A stretch of 5,303 bases of DNA from Pseudomonadota bacterium. GTDB taxonomy: Bacteria; Pseudomonadota; Alphaproteobacteria; Sphingomonadales; Sphingomonadaceae. The translations under genes were made by a program, and so were the position numbers. Under the pieces are notes generated by a model. It was not told the origin of the DNA. It was given only the letters and a program-made list of their open reading frames with translations, and did no database searches. Shown piece after piece: positions 1 to 5,045 of the stretch. Every line of letters begins with the position of its first letter. The first letter of the stretch is position 1. The stretch lies in the NCBI GenBank assembly GCA_030271565.1, contig JARXKR010000007.1, positions 1-5,303 on the forward strand, in the 5' to 3' direction.

Positions 1-9
1 GGTGTGTCA

Positions 10-36
10 CTTGGGCGGCACCTGGCGGCACCCAAG
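10..36. repeat. Small direct and inverted repeats in the leuA leader
   Basis: The nonamer GGCGGCACC occurs at 14-22 and again at 24-32, a 10-bp period. It is enclosed by CTTGGG (10-15) and CCCAAG (31-36), which can pair as a 6-bp stem with a 15-nt loop. No T-run follows, so it is not a clear terminator. It could be the tail of an upstream gene's terminator, a leader structure or chance. No reading frame with a credible start and ribosome site is seen in 1-87, and no leucine-rich leader peptide is visible. Confidence 0.35.
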
Positions 37-87
37 GGAGAGTAACCTCCGCACCCTGATCGCACCGCCATTCCAGAGACTCACACC

Positions 88-1758
88 ATGACCATGCTGA
101 AGAACCCCGCGGCCAAATACCGCGCATTCCCGCCGATTAACCTGCCTGATCGAACCTGGCCGTCGCAAGTCATCACGCAGGCACCGCGCTGGCTTTCAAC
201 CGACTTGCGCGATGGCAACCAAGCGCTGATCGATCCGATGGGCGCGGAAAAGAAGATGCGCTTCTTCGACTTGCTGCTCAAGATTGGCTGCAAGGAAATC
301 GAGGTCGGCTTCCCCGCCTCGGGCGCGACCGATTTCGATTTCATCTCGGGGCTGGTCAAGCAGGGCAAGGTGCCGGATGACGTTCTGATTCAGGTTCTGA
401 CCCAGTCGCGCCGCGATCTGATCGAGACCAGTTTTGCCAGCCTCGAAGGCTCGGACAAGGCCATCGTCCATCTCTATAATGCAGTGTCCCCCGCCTGGCG
501 GCGGATCGTGTTCGGCATGAGCAAGGACCAGATCAAGACGATTGCGGTCGAAGGCGCAAAAGTGCTGCGCGATCAGGCGGCAAAGTATCACACAACCGAC
601 TGGACCTTCGAATATAGCCCCGAAACATTCTCGACCGCCGAGGTCGAATATTCGGTCGAGGTCTGCGCGGGGGTGATGGACGTGCTTCAGCCGACCGCAG
701 ACAAGCCGATCATCTTCAACCTGCCCGCGACGGTCGAATGCGCCACCGCCAACATCTATGCCGACCAGATCGAGCTGTTCGGGCGGATGATCCCCAATCG
801 CGACGCGGTGGTGATTTCGCTTCACACCCACAACGATCGCGGCACCGGGATTGCTGCCTGCGAGCTGGGGCTGATGGCCGGGGCCGACCGGGTCGAGGGC
901 TGCCTGTTCGGCAATGGCGAGCGGACCGGCAACTGTGACTTGGTGACAGTTGCTCTTAACATGTACACCCAAGGCGTTGATCCGGGCCTTGATTTCTCGA
1001 ACATCGACGAAATCGCGGCCACCGTTGCCTATTGCAACCAACTGCCGATCCATCCGCGCCATCCCTATGTGGGCGAACTGGTTTATACCTCTTTTTCGGG
1101 CAGCCACCAGGACGCGATCAAGAAAGGCTTTGCCGCGCGCGAGCAGCAGAACGACGAAACCTGGGAGATGCCCTACCTGCCGATCGACCCGGCCGACCTT
1201 GGCCGCGATTACGAGGCGGTGATCCGGGTCAATTCGCAAAGCGGCAAAGGCGGGTTCGCCTGGGTGCTTGAGCAGGACCAAGGGCTCAAGCTGCCCAAGA
1301 AGATGCAGGCGCACTTTTCCGGCCATGTCCAGGAGCTGGCCGATCAAGCCGGGCGCGAACTGTTCGCCGACGATATCTGGCAGGTATTTCAGCGGGTTTA
1401 TCACCTCGGCACGCCGCAGCATTTCCAGCTGCTCGACTATGAGGAAACCAAAGCCTCTGACGGCACCCGGGTGTTCGCAGGCAAAATTGCGGTCGACGAC
1501 AAGGAACAATCGGTTTCTGGGCGCGGCAACGGACTGATCAGCTCGGTCGTGGCGACGATTGCGGAGACCTTCGGGGTGCAGTTGGATGTGCAAGACTACA
1601 CCGAGCACGCTATGACATCGGGTTCGGATGCGCGCGCAGCGGCTTATGTCGAATGCATCGACGCCGACGGCAAGACCGTGTGGGGCGTGGGAATCGACGA
1701 GGACGTTGCCACCGCCAGCGTCCGCGCAGTGCTCAGCGCGGCGAACGCCAGCATCTGA
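88..1758 (+). CDS. leuA: 2-isopropylmalate synthase (LeuA, long yeast/actinobacterial type)
   Basis: This cytosolic enzyme condenses acetyl-CoA with 2-ketoisovalerate to give 2-isopropylmalate, the committed step of leucine synthesis. The 556-residue protein starts with a DRE-TIM barrel (about residues 30-320). The signature LRDGNQ spans residues 40-45, with catalytic R41 and metal ligand D42. The HTH metal motif gives H246 and H248, and GNGERTGN (275-282) gives ligand N282. These spacings equal those recalled for M. tuberculosis LeuA (D81, H285, H287, N321). H340 in SGSHQD matches its catalytic His, and Y375 in GRDYEAVIRVNSQSGKGG probably its catalytic Tyr. Residues from about 430 to the end form the LeuA dimer domain, where leucine feedback normally acts. 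Length is normal for this type and the frame is intact. The ATG at 88 was chosen for its agreement with the family N-terminus; its ribosome site is weak (AGAGA at 75-79) and the ATG at 94 is an alternative. No other leucine gene is adjacent. Confidence 0.97.
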   Translation: MTMLKNPAAKYRAFPPINLPDRTWPSQVITQAPRWLSTDLRDGNQALIDPMGAEKKMRFFDLLLKIGCKEIEVGFPASGATDFDFISGLVKQGKVPDDVLIQVLTQSRRDLIETSFASLEGSDKAIVHLYNAVSPAWRRIVFGMSKDQIKTIAVEGAKVLRDQAAKYHTTDWTFEYSPETFSTAEVEYSVEVCAGVMDVLQPTADKPIIFNLPATVECATANIYADQIELFGRMIPNRDAVVISLHTHNDRGTGIAACELGLMAGADRVEGCLFGNGERTGNCDLVTVALNMYTQGVDPGLDFSNIDEIAATVAYCNQLPIHPRHPYVGELVYTSFSGSHQDAIKKGFAAREQQNDETWEMPYLPIDPADLGRDYEAVIRVNSQSGKGGFAWVLEQDQGLKLPKKMQAHFSGHVQELADQAGRELFADDIWQVFQRVYHLGTPQHFQLLDYEETKASDGTRVFAGKIAVDDKEQSVSGRGNGLISSVVATIAETFGVQLDVQDYTEHAMTSGSDARAAAYVECIDADGKTVWGVGIDEDVATASVRAVLSAANASI

Positions 1759-1772
1759 CTGGAAAGGTTGAA

Positions 1773-1812
1773 CCCCGCCGGTCACGAGGGGGAACGGGAG
1801 TAACCGGCGGGG
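1773..1812 (+). terminator. Hairpin after leuA, candidate terminator
   Basis: CCCCGCCGGT (1773-1782) and ACCGGCGGGG (1803-1812) are perfect 10-bp inverted repeats separated by 20 nt, beginning 14 nt after the leuA stop. The stem is very GC-rich, but no T-run follows, so it is not a textbook intrinsic terminator. Its place between convergent genes makes transcript ending or 3' end protection the likely role. A second inverted pair (1782-1788 with 1813-1819) interleaves with it. Confidence 0.5.
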
Positions 1813-1820
1813 CTCGTGAT

Positions 1821-1847
1821 GCGCGCGCGGCGTCCGTCCGCGCGCGC
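1821..1847 (-). terminator. Alternating GC hairpin after the FAS1 gene, candidate terminator
   Basis: GCGCGCGCGG (1821-1830) pairs perfectly with CCGCGCGCGC (1838-1847) around a 7-nt loop. It lies 9 bp beyond the end of the FAS1 gene, so it is best placed to end that minus-strand transcript. No U-run follows on either strand. Its alternating purine/pyrimidine stem could also take unusual DNA forms. Confidence 0.45.
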
Positions 1848-1856
1848 AAACTCAAA

Positions 1857-2411
1857 TTACGGCAGCAGCACGCGATCGATGACGTGGATAACGCCGTTCG
1901 ACTGCATGACATTGGCGATGGTGACGGTGGCCCTGCCACCCTTGGCATCGACCAGCATGATCTTGCTGCCCATTTTTTTGGCAATCAACTTTTCGCCGTT
2001 GACCGTGGTGAGCACGGCCTTGCCATGTCCGGCATTGATCATCTTGATCAGCTGGCCGCTGTTCACGCGGCCGGCGACAACGTGATAAGTCAACACCGCG
2101 GTGAGTGTGCCCTTGTTCTCTGGCTTGAGCAGGGTGTCGACGGTCCCGGCGGGCAGCCGCGCGAAGGCAGCGTTGGTCGGCGCGAAGACGGTGAACGGCC
2201 CCGGGCTCGACAGTGTGTCGACCAGGCCAGCGGCCTTGACCGCGGCGACCAGCGTGGTGTGATCCTTTGAATTGACGGCGTTTTCGACGATGTTCTTGGT
2301 CGGGTACATCGCCGCGCCACCGACCATCGGATAGTGCATCATCGGCTTCGAAACGGCCGGGCTGACGGCCAGCGCCAGCGCGGTGGCGGCCAGGACAAAT
2401 TTGAGCTTCAT
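1857..2411 (-). CDS. Secreted FAS1 (fasciclin) domain protein
   Basis: The protein has 184 residues. Residues 1-21 are a Sec signal peptide: K2 and K4, a hydrophobic stretch from F5 to about V16, and a likely AVS cleavage site before K22. The mature protein has no Cys, so it is not a lipoprotein and should be periplasmic or secreted. One FAS1 domain fills about residues 38-184: the helical opening IVENAVNSKDHTTLVAAV, the H1 motif FTVFAPTNAAF (73-83), the central YH in LTYHVVAGR (Y109, H110), and the H2 motif ending NGVIHVIDRVLLP. FAS1 domains generally serve adhesion or surface interaction; the partner here is unknown. The ATG at 2411 is chosen because a strong AAGGAGG lies 8 nt upstream and the signal peptide begins there; an in-frame ATG at 2489 lacks both supports. 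A sigma/RskA pair lies upstream on the same strand, suggesting control by that sigma factor. Confidence 0.93.
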   Translation of the reverse strand: MKLKFVLAATALALAVSPAVSKPMMHYPMVGGAAMYPTKNIVENAVNSKDHTTLVAAVKAAGLVDTLSSPGPFTVFAPTNAAFARLPAGTVDTLLKPENKGTLTAVLTYHVVAGRVNSGQLIKMINAGHGKAVLTTVNGEKLIAKKMGSKIMLVDAKGGRATVTIANVMQSNGVIHVIDRVLLP

Positions 2412-2419
2412 CGGGAAAT

Positions 2420-2426
2420 CCTCCTT
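2420..2426 (-). promoter_or_regulatory. Strong ribosome binding site of the FAS1 gene
   Basis: The minus strand reads AAGGAGG, nearly the full anti-16S complement, 8 nt before the ATG at 2411. It is the best ribosome site in the window. It decides the start codon and suggests high translation, as expected for an abundant secreted protein. Confidence 0.85.
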
Positions 2427-2459
2427 GGATGCCGGGCGTCCAATCGCTCCAGCATTCAA

Positions 2460-2487
2460 GTTACGCGGCGCATGCCCGCGCGGATGC
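2460..2487 (-). promoter_or_regulatory. Candidate ECF-type promoter of the FAS1 gene
   Basis: On the minus strand GCATCC (2487-2482) is followed after 16 nt by CGTAAC (2465-2460). This resembles ECF promoters with a (C/G)ATCC-type -35 and a CGT-type -10. A start near 2453 would give a leader of about 42 nt carrying the strong ribosome site. It sits between the composite repeat and the gene, where a promoter is needed. The match is by eye to one site only, so the call is tentative. Confidence 0.35.
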
Positions 2488-2498
2488 ATTGCGCTGAG

Positions 2499-2627
2499 AA
2501 AAAACCCACCCCGCTGCGACTAGGTTCGCTGCGCTCACCAAGTCTCGCAAACCCCTCCCGCAGGCGGGAGGGGCAAGACCGTCCTATCGCCCCCTCCCGC
2601 TTGCGGGAGGGGTTGGGGGTGGGTTTT
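2499..2627 (-). terminator. Intrinsic terminator of the sigma/anti-sigma transcript, formed by the repeat
   Basis: Read on the minus strand, the outer arms pair as AAAACCCACCCC with GGGGTGGGTTTT, and the second arm runs directly into six U (2504-2499). The inner palindromes form extra hairpins within the loop. The structure begins at the rskA stop codon, so it is well placed to end the sigma/rskA transcript and keep it from running into the FAS1 gene. The long, branched loop is unusual for an intrinsic terminator. Confidence 0.5.
2501..2627. repeat. Composite REP-like hairpin element
   Basis: The outer ends are a perfect 12-bp inverted repeat, AAAACCCACCCC (2501-2512) and GGGGTGGGTTTT (2616-2627). 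Inside lie two copies of one short palindrome, CCCCTCCCGC-AG-GCGGGAGGGG (2552-2573) and CCCCTCCCGC-TT-GCGGGAGGGG (2591-2612). Between the left end and the first palindrome, 2514-2547 contains a third, imperfect hairpin (GCGA-CT-GGT against ACC-AG-TCGC). Similar CCCCTCCCGC hairpins with a TTGGGGGTGGG tail are, to my recollection, dispersed in sphingomonad genomes. The element carries no gene, and no target-site duplication is evident. Confidence 0.75.
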
Positions 2628-3286
2628 CAGGTTTCGACCAGTTTTCCGCTCGCGACGATCGGGCCGAGGTGCTGTCCGGTCGGCGATCCGCCGCGCTGCT
2701 CGAGCGAAATCGCAAAGGTCGCGCCCGCCGCGACCAGCCGCGCCTGCGCTGGATTGAGCTGGTGTGAGCTGGGCTTGCGGGCATCAATCACGCCAAGCGA
2801 AACGGCTCGGCTCGAACCGACCGGGATTACCCACAGCTCGGCGTCGCCCTTGCCCGGATCGAGTTGGACCGGCGCGATGGTCATCCGGCGCGTCGAATTG
2901 TCGTAGCTGATCGCCAGTGCGCTACCCTTCTCACCCGACAAGCTGGCGACGGCGGGCGCGCCGGGTTGCGGCGGCAGTTCGATCTGCGGGCGCTGGACGA
3001 GCATGAACAACGCGATGGCCGACACTGCCGCCAGCCCGCCGCTGATCACCTTCCAGCGCAGCAGTCCGCCGCTATTGTCATTCTGCGGCAGCCGCGCGGC
3101 GATACGGTTCCACAATTGCGGCGAAGGCTCCTCGCCGAGCGGCGCAGCCAGCCCGGCAAAGCGCTCTTCCCACCAAGCCACCCGCTCGGCAAAGGCCGGG
3201 TCCTGCACGCGGCGCGCTGCCGCTGCGGGATCATCTGCCAGTCCAAGCGCCAGTTCGGCGGCGAGCAGGTCGTCGTCATCGGTCAT
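2627..3286 (-). CDS. rskA: RskA-type membrane anti-sigma factor
   Basis: The 219-residue protein has three parts. Residues 1-77 form a cytosolic anti-sigma region (ELALGL at 11-16, WW at 38-39, LWNRIAARLP at 58-67). One membrane helix runs about 80-98 (VISGGLAAVSAIALFMLVQ). An extracytoplasmic RskA domain fills 99-219, with LWVIPVGSS, VSLGVIDA, the LAAGATFAISLE-like segment and SPTG...GPIVASGKL. It has no Cys, so no zinc-binding HxxxCxxC motif, as usual for RskA. It should hold the neighbouring sigma factor at the membrane until cleaved by regulated proteolysis. The ATG at 3286 was chosen because it forms an ATGA overlap with the sigma stop and has GGGAG (3295-3299) 8 nt upstream; the GTG at 3295 overlaps that ribosome site. 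The stop codon shares its outermost base with the downstream repeat. The signal sensed is unknown. Confidence 0.9.
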   Translation of the reverse strand: MTDDDDLLAAELALGLADDPAAAARRVQDPAFAERVAWWEERFAGLAAPLGEEPSPQLWNRIAARLPQNDNSGGLLRWKVISGGLAAVSAIALFMLVQRPQIELPPQPGAPAVASLSGEKGSALAISYDNSTRRMTIAPVQLDPGKGDAELWVIPVGSSRAVSLGVIDARKPSSHQLNPAQARLVAAGATFAISLEQRGGSPTGQHLGPIVASGKLVET

Positions 3287-3855
3287 GACAAGCACTCCCG
3301 CAATTTGAGCAAGGCGCGGCGGATGCGGCTCTTGATCGTACCCAGCGGCATGGCGGTCCGTGTCGCCAGGTCGGCGTAAGTCGTGCCTTCGAAGAACGCG
3401 GTACGGATCATTGTCGCATCGCTTTTGGACAGCGTCTCGATGCAGCCAACGACCCGCGCATCGTCGCCTTGCCCGATCAGCACGGCCTCAGCATCCGGGC
3501 TTTCGTCGGCGACATTGTCAGCCAGTTCGATCGGCGCAGTCGGGCGGCGGCCCGCAGCGCGCAGGATGTCGATTGCACGGTTACGAGTCAGCGTGGCGAG
3601 CCAGGTGATCGGGTTGCCACGCGCCGGATCGAAACTGCCCGCACGGTGCCAGATCGTCAGATACACTTCCTGCATGGCATCCTCCGCATCGGCCCGTTCG
3701 CCGAAGATACGCAGGCAGATGCCGAAAAGCTTCCGCGAGGTGCGCCGATAGACCTCCTGCAGCGCCGCACGGTCCTGACTGGCGACGCGGGCCAGCGCGA
3801 CCGACAGGGCGGCGCGTTCGAGCGAGGCTGGGGAATTGGGGGATTCGCTGGGCAT
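3283..3855 (-). CDS. sigK: ECF RNA polymerase sigma factor, SigK-like
   Basis: This 190-residue protein has the two-domain ECF layout. Region 2 spans about 28-102: YRRTSRKLFGICLRIFG, the DAEDAMQEVYLTIWHRAGSFD segment, and NPITWLATLTRNRAIDILR, which covers the -10 binding helices. A linker (103-134) is followed by region 4 (about 135-188) with ETLSKSDATMI, the helix-turn-helix TTYADLATRTAMPLGTIKSRI and a final RALLKLREC. No regions 1 or 3 are present. The partner is the RskA-type anti-sigma gene overlapping its stop by ATGA, which supports the SigK-like (ECF19-like) assignment; a sequence search is needed to fix the group. The ATG at 3855 is the only sensible start: no in-frame ATG, GTG or TTG lies between the upstream stop and it, and none follows before region 2. 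No clear Shine-Dalgarno sequence precedes it. It lies 42 nt after the dehydrogenase gene and may be partly cotranscribed. Confidence 0.92.
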   Translation of the reverse strand: MPSESPNSPASLERAALSVALARVASQDRAALQEVYRRTSRKLFGICLRIFGERADAEDAMQEVYLTIWHRAGSFDPARGNPITWLATLTRNRAIDILRAAGRRPTAPIELADNVADESPDAEAVLIGQGDDARVVGCIETLSKSDATMIRTAFFEGTTYADLATRTAMPLGTIKSRIRRALLKLRECLS

Positions 3856-3860
3856 GTTCG

Positions 3861-3877
3861 GCGCTGGATAGCAGCGC
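3861..3877 (-). promoter_or_regulatory. Hairpin just before the sigma factor start
   Basis: On the minus strand GCGCTG (3877-3872) and CAGCGC (3866-3861) form a 6-bp stem with the loop CTATC. It ends 5 nt before the sigma ATG, where a ribosome site would lie. An overlapping perfect palindrome GCAGCGCTGC occupies 3871-3880. It could hamper initiation or mark the end of the dehydrogenase message; no U-run follows. Either role is inference. Confidence 0.35.
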
Positions 3878-3897
3878 TGCGGGGTGCTGACTACGCC

Positions 3898-4938
3898 TTA
3901 ACCCGGCACTAGCACCATCTTGAGCGCGCCCGCTTCACGCGCCTCGAACAGCCGGTAGGCCTCTGACCCATCGCTAAGCGGCATGCGGTGGCTGATGTAC
4001 TTCTCGGGCTTTAGCCGTCCCGATTGGACCAGCGGGAACAGCACGGGCAGTTCTTCGGGCACCGAACAGGTCCCCGCGCGGAAAGTGAGCCCGGCGGCAA
4101 AGGCCCGTTCCAGCGGGAAGGCATAGCGCTTGGATTGCTGCACCCCGATCACCGAAACCGTGCCGCGCCGCGCCACCAGCCGCAACGCCAGATCGACCGT
4201 GGCATCGCTGCCGACCACCTCGATCACGCACTCCAGCTTGCGGCCCCGGGTCGCCTCCCGGATTGTTTCGAGCGCGTCCTGCGGGTGCAGCGCGATCGCC
4301 CCCGCCTCGGCTGCCAGCGCGCGGCGTTCGGCAATCGGATCGATCGCATAGACCACATGCGCGCCCATCACGAAGGCCGCTTCCACCGCCATCAGTCCGA
4401 TCGGCCCGAGCCCGATCACCGCAACGCTGCTCCCGGGGCGAATGTCCGCGCGGCGTGCCCCGTACCAGGCGGTGGCCATGGCGTCGGTCATCATCAGCGC
4501 CTGGTCTTCGCTGATCCCGTCGGGGATCGGAACCGCGTTCATATCAGCCGCCGGCACCCGGAACAGTTCGGATTGCACCCCCTGCAACCGCGCCGAAAGG
4601 CCGTAGCAGGCCCCTGCCCCGAACTCGCAATTGGCGACATTGCCTGCAAGGCATGACCGGCACGCCGCGCAACCCACTGCGGCCGGCATCATCACTTTGT
4701 CGCCCAGCTTGACCCGCGAGACACCGCGCCCGATCTCGACCACCTCGCCCACCGCTTCGTGCCCGACGCAGAACCCGATATCCTCGCTGAAGCCGTGACC
4801 GTGATAGATGTGCAGGTCGCTGCCGCAGATCGAGCAGCCGGTCATCTGGACGATGGCGTCGCGGTCGTTCTCGATCTGCGGGTCGTCCATCCCCTCATGC
4901 CGGATATCGCGGAGGCCGTGGTAAGTCAGGGCTTTCAT
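3898..4938 (-). CDS. Zinc-dependent NAD-type alcohol dehydrogenase (MDR family)
   Basis: The 346-residue cytosolic protein belongs to the zinc-containing medium-chain dehydrogenases (Tdh/formaldehyde-dehydrogenase-like group) and should oxidise an alcohol or reduce an aldehyde. Catalytic zinc ligands are C38 in SICGSDLH, H60-E61 in GHEAVG, and probably D152 in MMTDAMATAWYG. C90, C93, C96 and C104 form the structural zinc lobe with C-x2-C-x2-C-x7-C spacing. The Rossmann motif GLGPIG is at 176-181, and D200 at the end of the second strand (YAIDP) favours NAD over NADP. Length is normal and the frame intact. The ATG at 4938 matches the family N-terminus (MKALTYHG) and has AAGGGA 7 nt upstream. 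A longer frame from a TTG at 4998 is rejected because that TTG is the first half of the -35 box. The substrate cannot be read from the sequence; the divergent amidohydrolase hints at a catabolic pathway. Confidence 0.93.
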   Translation of the reverse strand: MKALTYHGLRDIRHEGMDDPQIENDRDAIVQMTGCSICGSDLHIYHGHGFSEDIGFCVGHEAVGEVVEIGRGVSRVKLGDKVMMPAAVGCAACRSCLAGNVANCEFGAGACYGLSARLQGVQSELFRVPAADMNAVPIPDGISEDQALMMTDAMATAWYGARRADIRPGSSVAVIGLGPIGLMAVEAAFVMGAHVVYAIDPIAERRALAAEAGAIALHPQDALETIREATRGRKLECVIEVVGSDATVDLALRLVARRGTVSVIGVQQSKRYAFPLERAFAAGLTFRAGTCSVPEELPVLFPLVQSGRLKPEKYISHRMPLSDGSEAYRLFEAREAGALKMVLVPG

Positions 4939-4957
4939 GGCGGATTCCCTTGCATTT

Positions 4958-4973
4958 TTAATCGAACGGTTAA
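4958..4973. promoter_or_regulatory. Candidate repressor operator over the dehydrogenase promoter
   Basis: TTAATCGAACGGTTAA is a 16-bp near-palindrome of the form TTAA-n-CG-nn-CG-n-TTAA, with 12 of 16 positions symmetric. It covers part of the -10 box and the likely start site, the usual place for a repressor. The size and AT-ended half-sites would suit a dimeric TetR- or LacI-like regulator, but no regulator gene is in the window, so the protein is unknown. Confidence 0.4.
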
Positions 4974-4998
4974 TGCGGAGCGGATCAGCGCTTGTCAA
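4970..4998 (-). promoter_or_regulatory. Sigma70-type promoter of the dehydrogenase gene
   Basis: On the minus strand a perfect -35 box TTGACA (4998-4993) is followed after 17 nt by CATTAA (4975-4970), which matches three of six -10 consensus bases. A start near 4963 would give a leader of about 25 nt that includes the AAGGGA ribosome site. The -10 overlaps the near-palindrome at 4958-4973. Confidence 0.6.
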
Positions 4999-5019
4999 AC
5001 GCCAAGGCGGCCATAAGCT
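4992..5019 (+). promoter_or_regulatory. Weak candidate promoter of the amidohydrolase gene
   Basis: TTGTCA (4992-4997) followed after 16 nt by TAAGCT (5014-5019) is the best plus-strand sigma70-like match in the divergent region. Its -35 lies on the same bases as the dehydrogenase -35, because TTGTCAA reads TTGACA on the other strand. The -10 is poor, so the true promoter may be elsewhere in 4975-5030. Confidence 0.25.
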
Positions 5020-5045
5020 GCAGCCAGAATGTGGAGAAACCTGAC

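Noticed and set aside
196..1785. 529-codon open frame on the minus strand opposite leuA
   Set aside because: leuA on the plus strand has full family motifs; the antisense frame has no recognisable domain and is a common by-product of GC-rich codon bias.
1653..2270. 205-codon plus-strand frame across the leuA end and FAS1 gene
   Set aside because: It runs antisense to a clear FAS1 domain and through both hairpins, and its translation is low-complexity.
2412..2489. Upstream ATG start adding 26 residues to the FAS1 protein
   Set aside because: It would bury the signal peptide, and the strong AAGGAGG serves the ATG at 2411.
2334..2906. 190-codon plus-strand frame through the repeat element
   Set aside because: It crosses the composite repeat and lies antisense to rskA; no domain or ribosome site supports it.
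3840..3871. SigK-like promoter CTATCC-N17-GCGAAT at the sigma gene
   Set aside because: Its start point would fall inside the sigma coding region with no later start codon before region 2, so autoregulation from this site is unlikely.
4024..4656. 210-codon plus-strand frame opposite the dehydrogenase
   Set aside because: It is antisense to a gene with complete zinc and nucleotide-binding motifs and has no domain of its own.
4939..4998. Upstream TTG start adding 20 residues to the dehydrogenase
   Set aside because: The TTG is part of a perfect TTGACA -35 box, the added residues do not resemble the family N-terminus, and the ATG at 4938 has a good ribosome site.
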